Assembly (NCBI GenBank): GCA_024405635.1 | Contig: JAKSOL010000001.1 | Location: 1 to 64,000, forward strand | Reading direction: 5' to 3' | Source of the DNA: Salinivirgaceae bacterium | Lineage (GTDB): Bacteria > Bacteroidota > Bacteroidia > Bacteroidales > SZUA-534 | Length of the DNA stretch: 64,000 nucleotides | Part shown: in pieces, positions 16,586-25,495 of the stretch | Numbering within the stretch: the stretch's first letter is position 1 | How the letters are laid out: the number at the start of each line of letters is the position of its first letter | Position numbers and translations under genes: made by a program | The notes under the pieces: generated by a model | Told to the model about the DNA's origin: nothing | The model's database searches: none | Seen by the model: the letters and a program-made list of their open reading frames with translations, nothing else

Positions 16586-17455
16586 ATGGAAACTTCCGAA
16601 CTGCTGAAAAAAGTACGCCATATTGAAATTAAGACTCGAGGATTGAGCAACCAGATTTTTGCGGGCGAATATCATAGCGCTTTCAAAGGTAAAGGTATGA
16701 CATTCAGCGAGGTGCGCGAGTATCAGTACGGCGATGCTATTCGCGATGTTGACTGGAACGTTACCGCACGATTCAATCACCCATTTATTAAGGTGTTTGA
16801 AGAGGAGCGTGAATTAACAGTAATGTTGTTGATTGATGTGAGTGGTTCGCGCAACTTTGGCACCCGTAGCCAATACAAATCGGAGTTGATGACTGAAATT
16901 GCGGCAGTGTTGTCGTTTTCGGCCATAAACAATAACGATAAAATTGGCGTTATAATGTTTAGCAACAAGGTTGAAAAGTTTATTCCACCGCAAAAAGGTC
17001 GCAAACATATTCTGCGAATTATACAAGAATTGCTTGATTTTGAACCAACTAGCCAAACAACAAACATTTCGGCGGCTCTTGAATTCTTTACCAATGCGGT
17101 AAAAAAACGTTGCATTGCATTTGTGATTTCAGACTTTATCGACACCAATTTTAAAGATGCACTCACCATTGCATCGCGTAAACACGATGTGGTGGCATTG
17201 CGCCTATTTGACCAACGCGAAACAGAGATGCCAAACATTGGCTTGGTGCAAATGGCCGATGCCGAAACCGGTGAAAATCAGTGGGTTGATACGTCAAGCC
17301 GCGCGGTTCGCGAGTCGTATGCCAACTGGTGGCAAAACCATACTGCCGAAGTTGAGCGCACTTTTAAGCGCAGCGGAGTTGATTATGCGTCGGTTGCAAC
17401 TGGCGACGATTATATTAAACCGCTTATGAATTTGTTTAAACATCGCGGTGCATAG
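16586..17455 (+). CDS. DUF58 domain protein (VWA-like), Bat operon
   Basis: 289 residues from the ATG at 16586; the longer frame begins at a TTG. The DUF58 hallmark DVDWNVTARFN lies about residues 54-64, followed by a VWA-like fold opening LLIDVSGSR, which has the DxSGS metal-binding (MIDAS-like) motif. DUF58 proteins nearly always sit next to MoxR ATPases, as here, and are thought to be their partners. It is soluble, without signal peptide. It is the second gene of the Bat operon, 43 bases after moxR. Confidence 0.94.
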   Translation: METSELLKKVRHIEIKTRGLSNQIFAGEYHSAFKGKGMTFSEVREYQYGDAIRDVDWNVTARFNHPFIKVFEEERELTVMLLIDVSGSRNFGTRSQYKSELMTEIAAVLSFSAINNNDKIGVIMFSNKVEKFIPPQKGRKHILRIIQELLDFEPTSQTTNISAALEFFTNAVKKRCIAFVISDFIDTNFKDALTIASRKHDVVALRLFDQRETEMPNIGLVQMADAETGENQWVDTSSRAVRESYANWWQNHTAEVERTFKRSGVDYASVATGDDYIKPLMNLFKHRGA

Positions 17456-17469
17456 TTAATTTGTTAGTA

Positions 17470-18444
17470 ATGAAACGATTACAAAAAATAATTCTGTTCT
17501 TGCTCTTTGGCCTTTCAAGCGTTATGCAAGCCAATGCTCAGGTAAAAATATCAGCATCAATCGATACTGTTATGCTGCTTATTGGCGATCAAACAACGCT
17601 CCGATTATCAGCAACTTACCCCGAAGGTATGGCTGTGCAAATGCCAATTTTAACCGATACCATTATCCGTCAACTTGAAGTGATTGAAGCATCAACCTTC
17701 GACACAACAACTGTTAATGGACAAGTGATTATAAATCAGGCTTATGTGGTTACAAGTTTCGATAGTGGTTATTATCAAATTCCGCAATTTCCATTAGCAA
17801 TTACAATGCCCGATGGCTCGTTTGATACCATTTACTCAAACAACTTGTATTTTGGTGTAATGACAATGCCAATTGATACCACTCAACCTAATGCCATTGC
17901 CGATATTAGGGCGCTTGAAGAAGCTCCTGTTACTTTTAAAGAGGTGTTGCCATGGTTGCTTTACTCGTTGCTAGGCATTCTGATTGTGGCGTTGGTTTAT
18001 CTGCTTGTTCGCAAGTTGGGCGGCAAAGAGTCAATCTTTATGGTTAAAGAGGCTCCAAAAGAACCCGCACACGTTATTGCCTTGCGCGACCTTGATACCC
18101 TAAAAGAGCAAAAGTTGTGGCAACGTGGGTTGACTAAAGAATACTATTCGTCTCTGGTTGACATTCTGCGTGTTTATCTCGACAACCGATTCAACATTCA
18201 GGCAATGGAAAGCACGTCAGAAGAAATATTGCGGGCAGTTGGTCCTTGCTCTGAAATAACCCGAGAACAGAAAGATGAACTGAAACAACTGCTTTATCGT
18301 GCCGACTTTGTAAAGTTTGCAAAGGCATCGGCTTTGGCCAACGAGAACGAGGATAGTTATTGTTTTGTTGAAGGATTTGTGGTTAGCACAAAATTAGTTG
18401 AGCAACTACACGAAGATGCTGATAATAAGCAGAATAAAGAATAA
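17470..18444 (+). CDS. Exported single-pass membrane protein of the Bat operon
   Basis: 324 residues from the ATG at 17470. A signal peptide ends ANAQ (about residue 24). A periplasmic beta-rich region of about 130 residues follows and then a membrane helix (about 158-178, WLLYSLLGILIVALVYLLV) and a cytosolic tail with helices. This matches the unnamed exported protein that sits between DUF58 and BatA in Bacteroidota operons and is distantly like BatD in layout. No catalytic motif is seen. The gene lies 2 bases before batA. Confidence 0.85.
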   Translation: MKRLQKIILFLLFGLSSVMQANAQVKISASIDTVMLLIGDQTTLRLSATYPEGMAVQMPILTDTIIRQLEVIEASTFDTTTVNGQVIINQAYVVTSFDSGYYQIPQFPLAITMPDGSFDTIYSNNLYFGVMTMPIDTTQPNAIADIRALEEAPVTFKEVLPWLLYSLLGILIVALVYLLVRKLGGKESIFMVKEAPKEPAHVIALRDLDTLKEQKLWQRGLTKEYYSSLVDILRVYLDNRFNIQAMESTSEEILRAVGPCSEITREQKDELKQLLYRADFVKFAKASALANENEDSYCFVEGFVVSTKLVEQLHEDADNKQNKE

Positions 18445-18446
18445 TA

Positions 18447-19445
18447 ATGATGGAGAATATAACTTTCAATAATCCAAATTTGCTCTACTTGCTACTGTTG
18501 CTTGTGCCAATGGTGGTGTGGTATGTGTGGCGCAACAAAAATATGAGCGCAACCATTCGCATGTCAACAATGAAAGGTTTGGCATCGGCACCTAAAACTG
18601 CAAGAATATACCTGCGTCATGCTCCATTTACATTGCGAGCATTGGCAATGGCAATGTTTGTAGTAGCCTTGGCTCGTCCACAATCAACCGACAATTGGAG
18701 CAACACCACAACCGAGGGCATCGACATTGTTATTGCACTTGACGTTTCAACTAGTATGTTGGCCGAAGATTTTAAGCCAAACCGACTTGAAGCTGCCAAA
18801 AACGACGCAATAAAGTTTGTTTCGGGTCGTCCAAACGACCGCATCGGTTTAGTTGTTTTTGCTGGCGAAAGTTTTACCCAGTGCCCGCTCACAACCGACC
18901 ATTCGGTGCTTATAAATCTTATTAAAGACGTAAAAAGTGGCCTGATTGAAGATGGCACTGCAATAGGCCATGGTTTGGCAACTTCAACTAGTAGGTTGAA
19001 AGAGTCGGATGCGGTGAGCAAAGTGGTGATACTAATGACCGACGGAGTTAACAATCAAGGCGAAATACCACCGCTTACTGCAGCCGAAGTTGCAAAAGCA
19101 ATGGGTGTGCGCGTTTATACCATTGGCGTTGGCACTCAGGGCGAGGCTCCTTATCCGTTTCGCGACCAATTTGGTAACAAACACTACCAAAATGTTGAGG
19201 TTGAAATTGACGAAGAAGTGCTTAGCCAAATTGCTCAAATAACCGATGGCCAATACTTTAGAGCCACAAACAACAAGCGTTTGCACGAAGTGTATGAGGT
19301 GATTGACCAACTTGAAAAATCGAAAATAGAAACCAAAGAATACAGCAAAAAGAACGAGGAATACTTTGTATGGCTCTTGGCCGGAATAGCTCTTTTTGCT
19401 GCCGAATTGTTATTGCGTAACACCATTTTGCGCAATGTTCCTTAA
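18447..19445 (+). CDS. batA: BatA, VWA domain membrane protein
   Basis: 332 residues. Two N-terminal membrane helices (about 10-25 and 58-75) precede a von Willebrand factor A domain with the complete MIDAS motif DVSTS (ALDVSTSMLAEDF, about 95-107) and downstream MTDGVNNQGE. A C-terminal helix (about 305-322) anchors the end. BatA is needed for oxygen tolerance in Bacteroides fragilis. The domain faces the periplasm or cytosol between helices; which side is not evident. It is directly followed by the related batB, apparently a tandem duplicate. Confidence 0.94.
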   Translation: MMENITFNNPNLLYLLLLLVPMVVWYVWRNKNMSATIRMSTMKGLASAPKTARIYLRHAPFTLRALAMAMFVVALARPQSTDNWSNTTTEGIDIVIALDVSTSMLAEDFKPNRLEAAKNDAIKFVSGRPNDRIGLVVFAGESFTQCPLTTDHSVLINLIKDVKSGLIEDGTAIGHGLATSTSRLKESDAVSKVVILMTDGVNNQGEIPPLTAAEVAKAMGVRVYTIGVGTQGEAPYPFRDQFGNKHYQNVEVEIDEEVLSQIAQITDGQYFRATNNKRLHEVYEVIDQLEKSKIETKEYSKKNEEYFVWLLAGIALFAAELLLRNTILRNVP

Positions 19446-19457
19446 AACCGAAAAACT

Positions 19458-20522
19458 ATGTTTCAGTTTGCTAATCCACAATATTTAATGCTTCTGGTTT
19501 TGGTGCCAGTTGTACTTGTGCTGTTCATTGCAGGTAGGGTTATTCAAAGTAGAGTAATGTCCAACTTTGGCGAGGCCGATTTGTTGAAACGACTGATGCC
19601 CGACAACTCAAAAGTTCGTCCTTGGGTTAAAATGTCGCTTACGCTAGTGGCGTTGACGTTGCTTATAATTGCGCTTGCTGGCCCACAATTCGGCTCAAAG
19701 TTGCGCGAGGTAAAACGCACTGGCATTGAGTTAGTTGTGGCGCTCGATGTGTCGAATAGTATGATGGCCGAAGATATTACTCCAAACCGATTGGAAAATG
19801 CAAAACGCGCCATATCAAAAATTATTGACGGACTACACGACGACAAACTTGCTCTAATTGTTTTTGCAGGCGATGCTTTTGTTCAACTGCCAATGACAAG
19901 CGACTACACCGCAGCAAAAATGTTTCTAGCTAGCATCACTCCCGAGTTGGTTACCAATCAAGGAACCGCCATTGCTTCGGCTATCGACTTGGCTCTTAAA
20001 TCGTTTTCGCCTAGCGAAGACAAAAACAAAGCCATTGTAATAATAACCGATGGCGAGGATCATGAGGGCGATGCTGTTGGTATGGCAACCAAAGCAGCTG
20101 AGGCTGGAGTAGTGGTTCACATGGTTGGAATGGGACAAGCTCAAGGTTCGCCAATTCCGGTTTACAATAAATATGGCCAACGCGACTATCGCACCGACGG
20201 TCAAGGTAACGTTGTGATTTCAAAACTTGACGAAACAGTGCTAAAACAAGTTGCAGCCGCTGGTGGTGGCAAATACATTAGAGCCAACAACACCAAAAGC
20301 GGATTAAGCGCCTTGTTTGACGAACTTGGCAATATGCAAAAGGTTGAAATGGAAACTAAAATGTATTCGGAATACGAGGAGCAATACCAATATTTTTTAG
20401 GCTTTGCAATGCTTTTGCTATTAGTTGAATTGTTTATTCTTCAACGCCAAAACCGCAAACTCAACTCCATCAATTTGTTTCAAACTTCGTTTCTGAATAA
20501 TAATCAAAACAAAGATGAATAA
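19458..20522 (+). CDS. batB: BatB, VWA domain membrane protein
   Basis: 354 residues with the same layout as BatA: helices at about 8-25 and 57-75, VWA domain with MIDAS DVSNS (ALDVSNSMMAED), ITDGEDHEG and a C-terminal helix near 318-334. BatA and BatB probably pair at the inner membrane and are handled by the MoxR ATPase. The 3' end overlaps the start of batC by 8 bases (20515-20522), a sign of translational coupling. Confidence 0.94.
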   Translation: MFQFANPQYLMLLVLVPVVLVLFIAGRVIQSRVMSNFGEADLLKRLMPDNSKVRPWVKMSLTLVALTLLIIALAGPQFGSKLREVKRTGIELVVALDVSNSMMAEDITPNRLENAKRAISKIIDGLHDDKLALIVFAGDAFVQLPMTSDYTAAKMFLASITPELVTNQGTAIASAIDLALKSFSPSEDKNKAIVIITDGEDHEGDAVGMATKAAEAGVVVHMVGMGQAQGSPIPVYNKYGQRDYRTDGQGNVVISKLDETVLKQVAAAGGGKYIRANNTKSGLSALFDELGNMQKVEMETKMYSEYEEQYQYFLGFAMLLLLVELFILQRQNRKLNSINLFQTSFLNNNQNKDE

Positions 20523-21336
20523 GGTTAAATTATTGCTAATCAGTTTGTTTGTGCTGGGCTCAATTGCGTCAGTTAATGCGCAAAACGAGCGTAAGTATAT
20601 TCGTAGAGGTAACTCGGCTTACAACAAAGCGGTAATCGATTCGGTTACAGTCGATTCAACTAAATATGCCGATGCCGAAAATTACTATCGCAAAGCTTTG
20701 GAAGAAGATCCAAATAACTGGGACGCTAGTTACAACTTGGCTAATGCTTTGTTTCGTCAAGGTAAACTCGAAGATGCTGCTCGTCAGTATCAAGCTGTGG
20801 CTCAGCGTAATATCGATAGCAAAACAAAACGAGCTAACGCTTATCATAACTTAGGTAACTGCATGCTTATGGGCAACAATCTTCAAGCTGCTATTGAGGC
20901 ATACAAAGAGTCGTTGCGCAACGATCCTACCAATCTTGAAACCAAATACAATCTTGCTTGGGCTCAAAACAAATTGAAGGAGCAACAAGACCAGCAAAAC
21001 GAGCAAAACCAGAACCAAAACCAAAATCAAGATCAGCAGCAAGACCAGCAAAAGCAAGATAATCAACAAGATCAGAATCAAAATCAGGATAACAAGCAAG
21101 ACCAACAAAAACAAGATAGCGACCAAAATCAAGATCAGCAACAAAATCAGCAAAACCAAAATCAGCAAAACCAAAATCAAGACCAGCAACAAGGCGAACA
21201 AAACGAGCACCAAATGTCGAAAGAAGATGCTATGAGGATTCTTGAGGCTCTTGAAAACGACGAAAAAGATGTGCAAGACAAAGTGCAGAAGCAGAAGGCT
21301 AAGCCTGTTCAGCGTCGTACACAAAAAGATTGGTAA
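20515..21336 (+). CDS. batC: BatC, TPR protein with Q/N-rich tail
   Basis: 273 residues. A signal peptide ends VNAQ (about residue 23). Two to three tetratricopeptide repeats fill 51-150 (AENYYRKALEEDPNNWDASY, AYHNLGNCMLMGNN). Residues about 151-232 are almost only Q, N, D, K and E, a low-complexity spacer, before a short charged C-terminus. BatC is the periplasmic TPR scaffold of the Bat complex. Reading the repetitive tail on the other strand yields a spurious leucine-rich frame. Confidence 0.92.
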   Translation: MNKVKLLLISLFVLGSIASVNAQNERKYIRRGNSAYNKAVIDSVTVDSTKYADAENYYRKALEEDPNNWDASYNLANALFRQGKLEDAARQYQAVAQRNIDSKTKRANAYHNLGNCMLMGNNLQAAIEAYKESLRNDPTNLETKYNLAWAQNKLKEQQDQQNEQNQNQNQNQDQQQDQQKQDNQQDQNQNQDNKQDQQKQDSDQNQDQQQNQQNQNQQNQNQDQQQGEQNEHQMSKEDAMRILEALENDEKDVQDKVQKQKAKPVQRRTQKDW

Positions 21337-21383
21337 TGCTATATTTGCGGTTCTTTTGAGAAACGAAAAAGTGTAAATAGTAT

Positions 21384-23246
21384 ATGATTCAACTAATTGT
21401 AGATAAGATATTTGCGCCAGTAAAAATGTTGTTTGCCACCATCTGCTTTTTTGCAACAACAATGGCTGCTTATGCCGATAATGTAGAGTTTACCGTTAAT
21501 GCACCGCGTGCGGTTGAGGTGGGCGAGCGTTTTCGTATTCAGTTTTCGGTTAATGCAAAGGGTAGCAACTTTGAACTGGGCGAGACAGGTGGATTGTCTA
21601 TTCTTTCGGGACCAAACCAATCTAGCAGTAGTAGCATTCAGGTTATTAATGGCAAAATGTCGAAAAGTGTAGCCACAACCTACACTTGCATAATGGTGGC
21701 TAATTCGGCTGGCATTTACACAATAGCTCCAGCAAGCGTTGTTGTTGATGGCAAGCAATATGTTACACAAGAGTACAAAATAGAGGTTGTAGGTGGTGCC
21801 CAACCATCGGCTCAACAGCAGCAAGGTGCCCCAAGTCAGCAACAAACTTCGCAGCCACAAACTGTTGACGTTGGTGGTCAAAATGCCGATATGTTTACCG
21901 CCGTAACAGTTGACAAAAAAAGCCTTTACCAAGGTCAATATATGGTGGCTACAATTAAAATTTACACTAAAAAGGAAATCTACAATTTCAGCGACATAAA
22001 GTTCCCTGCCTTTAACGGTTTTTGGAGCTACGACCTTGAGTCTCCAACTCAAATATCGCTTCAACGCGAGAATGTTAATGGCCAAATTTATACAACAGGC
22101 CTTATAAAACGAGTTTTGCTTATGCCACAGCGCTCTGGCGAACTCACTATTGAACCATTTGAAATAACTTTAATAAGTCGCAGCCGAGTACGTAGCAACA
22201 ATCCGTTTGACGACTTTTTTGGAGGTTCGTACCAAAATGTTGAAAACAAGGTGGTTAGCAAACCGGTTAAGATAAATGTGTTGCCTTTGCCAGCTGGTAA
22301 ACCGGCCGATTTTTCAGGGGGCGTGGGTGCGCTTAACATGAAAGCATCGGTTGATAAACAGCAAGTTAAGGCTAACGAGGCTGTTACACTTAAAGTTGTA
22401 ATAAGTGGTCAAGGCAACTTAAAATTCATCAACAAACCAAAAATCGATTTTCCACCCGATGTTGATGTTTACGATCCAAAAATTACTCAAAACATCAAGC
22501 ATTCAGAGTCTGGTCAGTCGGGTTCTGTTCAGTTCGATTATTTGTTCATTCCTCGTTACGCAGGTCAGTATCGCATTGCGCCAATAACATTTAGTTATTT
22601 CGACACCAAAACTAAAACTTACAAAACGGTTAATACATCGGAGTTTTTGATTGATGTTGAGCGCGGAAATGCCGAAGAAGAGAATAACTCTGGTGTTGTT
22701 CAGGCACTTACAAAAGAGGATGTTAAGTTTATTGGAAAAGACATACGTTTTATTAAACCAGTTGAAAAACTAACAGCAAAACAACGCGTAATGTACGGCA
22801 CAAGCACCTTTTATGCTTGTTACATTGTTCCATTGCTAATTTTTATTGCAATTGTGTTGTTCCGATTGGCGCAAATAAAACAAAATGCCAACCAAGCTGC
22901 AGTTCGAAACCGAAAAGCCAACAAAGTGTCGAAAAAGCGTTTGCGTGTTGCTGCTAAATACATGAAAGACAACAAGGAAAACGAATTTTACGACGAAATT
23001 TTGCGAGCAATTTGGGGTTATTTGAGCGATAAACTGTCAATTCCATTCGCATCGTTGTCAAAAGATAATGTTTCGGGAATACTAGAAACGCATTCGGTTG
23101 ACTCTCAAACAATTGCCGATTTGATGGAATTGCTTAATGCTTGTGAATTTGCAAAATATGCGCCATCGGCTGTACAAGGAGGAATGAAACAGATTTACCA
23201 AAAGACCGATGACATTATTTCGGTTCTAGACCAGAAGGTTAAATAA
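21384..23246 (+). CDS. batD: BatD family protein (oxygen tolerance)
   Basis: 620 residues from 21384, or 606 if the start is the ATG at 21426, which gives a cleaner signal peptide (MLFATICFFATTMAAYA). A long periplasmic region of beta-sandwich repeats follows, with a Q-rich insert at about 135-155. One membrane helix (about 471-490) and a cytosolic tail of about 130 residues end the protein. This is the BatD layout. It probably forms the large periplasmic part of the Bat complex. Confidence 0.93.
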   Translation: MIQLIVDKIFAPVKMLFATICFFATTMAAYADNVEFTVNAPRAVEVGERFRIQFSVNAKGSNFELGETGGLSILSGPNQSSSSSIQVINGKMSKSVATTYTCIMVANSAGIYTIAPASVVVDGKQYVTQEYKIEVVGGAQPSAQQQQGAPSQQQTSQPQTVDVGGQNADMFTAVTVDKKSLYQGQYMVATIKIYTKKEIYNFSDIKFPAFNGFWSYDLESPTQISLQRENVNGQIYTTGLIKRVLLMPQRSGELTIEPFEITLISRSRVRSNNPFDDFFGGSYQNVENKVVSKPVKINVLPLPAGKPADFSGGVGALNMKASVDKQQVKANEAVTLKVVISGQGNLKFINKPKIDFPPDVDVYDPKITQNIKHSESGQSGSVQFDYLFIPRYAGQYRIAPITFSYFDTKTKTYKTVNTSEFLIDVERGNAEEENNSGVVQALTKEDVKFIGKDIRFIKPVEKLTAKQRVMYGTSTFYACYIVPLLIFIAIVLFRLAQIKQNANQAAVRNRKANKVSKKRLRVAAKYMKDNKENEFYDEILRAIWGYLSDKLSIPFASLSKDNVSGILETHSVDSQTIADLMELLNACEFAKYAPSAVQGGMKQIYQKTDDIISVLDQKVK

Positions 23247-23267
23247 CGCTTAAAATTTGATAATCAG

Positions 23268-24032
23268 ATGAATAAAAAACTAAATATACTTTTTGCGGTT
23301 GCGTTCTGCTTTTTTACAAATGCACTTTCGGCTGCCGATTTTAAAGCTCAACTCGATACGGCTGAACAATGCTACAAATCGGCTCGTTACGAGCAGGCTA
23401 TTGCTACCTATGAGCAGATTGTTGACAATGGATTTGAGTCGGCCGAGCTTTTTTTTAACCTTGGCAATGCTTACTTCAAGTCAAACAAGTTTCCCATGGC
23501 TATAGTTAATTACGAGCGTGCATTGAAACTCAATCCAACCGATGAGGATATTCAGTTTAACTTGCAATTGGCTAATACATACGTAGTTGATAAAATTGAT
23601 GTTTTGCCAGAGTTCTTCCTAAAATCGTGGGGACAGACATTTGTTCAAACCTTTTCAACAAACCAGTGGGCACACATTAGCATTGCTTGTTTTGTGATTG
23701 GATTGACACTTTTGTTGGTTTTCTTTTTGTCGCAAAGCATAGTGCTGCGCAAATGTTCGTTTTGGATTGGAGTGTTGGCAATAATTGTCTCGGTGCTAGG
23801 TTTTAGTTTTTCGGGCAAACAAAAAGATGCCATGGTTAGCACTCCCGATGCTATTGTAGTAGCTCCATCGGTAATAGTAAAAGGCTCGCCCGATGTTAAC
23901 GGTGTTGAACTTTTTGTTGTTCACGAAGGTTTGAAAGTTAAAGTTTCTAAAAACCTTGATGGTTGGTTTGAAATTAAACTTTCTGATGGCAACAAAGGTT
24001 GGGTAAAAACCGAAACTATTGTAATAATTTAG
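23268..24032 (+). CDS. batE: BatE, TPR and SH3-like protein
   Basis: 254 residues: signal peptide ending LSAAD (about 22), two TPR motifs (AEQCYKSARYEQAIATYEQI and AELFFNLGNAYFKSNKFPMA), two membrane helices (about 133-155 and 162-180) and a C-terminal bacterial SH3-like domain ending WFEIKLSDGNKGWVKTETI. This is the standard BatE order. It is the last gene of the operon; the DUF6048 gene converges on it from the other strand with 32 bases between and no clear terminator. Confidence 0.93.
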   Translation: MNKKLNILFAVAFCFFTNALSAADFKAQLDTAEQCYKSARYEQAIATYEQIVDNGFESAELFFNLGNAYFKSNKFPMAIVNYERALKLNPTDEDIQFNLQLANTYVVDKIDVLPEFFLKSWGQTFVQTFSTNQWAHISIACFVIGLTLLLVFFLSQSIVLRKCSFWIGVLAIIVSVLGFSFSGKQKDAMVSTPDAIVVAPSVIVKGSPDVNGVELFVVHEGLKVKVSKNLDGWFEIKLSDGNKGWVKTETIVII

Positions 24033-24064
24033 TTTTGAACACTGGTCGAAAGAGGTCGGTTCAT

Positions 24065-24838
24065 TTATTCAACAACAGCAGTTTTAGGCTTAGTTTCGCC
24101 GCAAGGAATTGCGTATGCAATGGTGTAGCTTATTCCTGTATTTACACGGTTTTTAGCTTTGCCAAATCCAGGAATAATGTAAGGCGTAAGGTTTCCGCAA
24201 TTGCGGTTAGGCATACATTTTACGCGCACGTTAAGCCCCATAAACAAATTGTGAACCAATTCGCATTTTCCGCCAAACATAACCTCGCCCCAAACTTTGC
24301 TGTGGCTTGTCGATTCAATCTCAGACATTTTTATGCCATGAAAAGTCTCAACTCGTAAGTCGTTGGCTTCGTGCTTAAAATTTGAAATGCCCAACCTAAC
24401 GCCAATAAAAAACGTGTTGCGGTCAAGCCGGTGAGCATATTTAAGAATGTTATAGTCAAATCCAATACGATAATATTGGCCATTCATTTTATAGTTAATT
24501 GTATCAATGCGGTTGTGCTTAACCGATTGTGTGCCAATTTCCAGAGTAGGGAACCATTTGTAAAATAACTCGCCGTCAACATAAAATTCAGTTCCGCTTG
24601 AGCTGATGTCGCCAATAAGAGGAAGCGCAAAACGCGAAAGGTCGCAACCTATTCGCACATAACGTTTACGAGTTGGCATATCAACAATTTTGGCGTTTTT
24701 TTCTTTTTGCTTGTTCAATTGTGTTTCGTCAACAATTTGCAATGAGTTGCGTGGTTGACTTGGCAAAATATTATGTTGCGCCATAGCCAAACTGCTGATA
24801 CTTAGCAGAACAAGTGTGCTAAAAATATATTTCAACAT
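24065..24838 (-). CDS. DUF6048 family, predicted outer membrane beta-barrel
   Basis: About 257 residues if translated from the ATG at 24838, which gives the signal peptide MLKYIFSTLVLLSISSLAMA; starts at 24850 and 24859 are also possible. The body consists of alternating short strands ending in the aromatic-rich pattern of small beta-barrels. I recognise the DUF6048 type by its pairing with a DUF6452 lipoprotein gene just upstream. The start overlaps the end of that gene by at least 20 bases, so the two are translationally coupled. The role is unknown. Confidence 0.78.
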   Translation of the reverse strand: MLKYIFSTLVLLSISSLAMAQHNILPSQPRNSLQIVDETQLNKQKEKNAKIVDMPTRKRYVRIGCDLSRFALPLIGDISSSGTEFYVDGELFYKWFPTLEIGTQSVKHNRIDTINYKMNGQYYRIGFDYNILKYAHRLDRNTFFIGVRLGISNFKHEANDLRVETFHGIKMSEIESTSHSKVWGEVMFGGKCELVHNLFMGLNVRVKCMPNRNCGNLTPYIIPGFGKAKNRVNTGISYTIAYAIPCGETKPKTAVVE

Positions 24839-25319
24839 GTGTTGTCTCATCTTGTCCAACGTGGCAGTTTATTTTGTGTTTTATTGAGTCGATAGCTGTT
24901 CGTTGCAAACTATCAATCGCACCAAAATGTATTGGCTCGGTTATGTCATATTCGTAAAAAGCACCGCACTCAATGTTGCGCACCATTAATTGGGGCTTTG
25001 CATACACAACCATATAATCGGCATTTACCTCGGTTGTGGTAGTGGTAAATGTAAATGTTTTAATACAAAATTCGGTTGAATCGCTATTTATGTTTAGTGG
25101 CAAATGTAACCCATAAGGAAATCCTTTTTGTGCATAAATCACCTCGTTTGAAGTTCCTAACAAGGTTACGCTTGTTGAATCAAAACTGCCACCAGACTTG
25201 TCGATAAATTTGCAGTTGAGTCCAGGAATGCGGTCGTTGCAGTCAACAATCTCTTGGTTGCAGCCAACAAATGCACTTACAACGCCAATTGCAACCCAAA
25301 GTAAAAAATGCTTTTTCAA
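24819..25319 (-). CDS. DUF6452 family lipoprotein
   Basis: 166 residues. The N-terminus ends in a lipobox, FVGC (Cys 20), so it should be lipid-anchored. Downstream cysteines occur in VDCNDRIPGLNCKF. The rest is a beta-rich domain without catalytic motif. DUF6452 and DUF6048 genes are commonly neighbours in Bacteroidota, suggesting that the lipoprotein and barrel form an outer membrane unit. Confidence 0.8.
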   Translation of the reverse strand: MKKHFLLWVAIGVVSAFVGCNQEIVDCNDRIPGLNCKFIDKSGGSFDSTSVTLLGTSNEVIYAQKGFPYGLHLPLNINSDSTEFCIKTFTFTTTTTEVNADYMVVYAKPQLMVRNIECGAFYEYDITEPIHFGAIDSLQRTAIDSIKHKINCHVGQDETTHVEIYF

Positions 25320-25441
25320 CTTATTTGTGTGTTAAAATCGGGCCAAAGTTATAAAAATGTCGGCACCAACATTTGGTTGCCAATAGTTGAAGAATTTGTT
25401 GTGGCGCACTAGGTTTTTTATTGTCCAAAATAGCTTGCCCC

Positions 25442-25475
25442 TTGTGTAAAAAGGCATTCAATTTCAGTATCTTTG
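25442..25475 (+). promoter_or_regulatory. Promoter of uvrA
   Basis: TTG (25442-25444), 23 bases, then TATCTTTG (25468-25475), an exact -7 box, 20 bases before the uvrA ATG at 25496. This supports that start over the upstream ATG at 25421, which would lie outside the transcript. Confidence 0.65.
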
Positions 25476-25495
25476 CACGCTTTATTTTTCTGCTT

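Noticed and set aside
20851..21462. 203-residue leucine-rich minus-strand protein
   Set aside because: It is the mirror of the CAA/AAT-rich Q/N repeat of BatC read in reverse.
25421..25495. N-terminal extension of UvrA
   Set aside because: It is not part of the family and contains the -7 box of the uvrA promoter.
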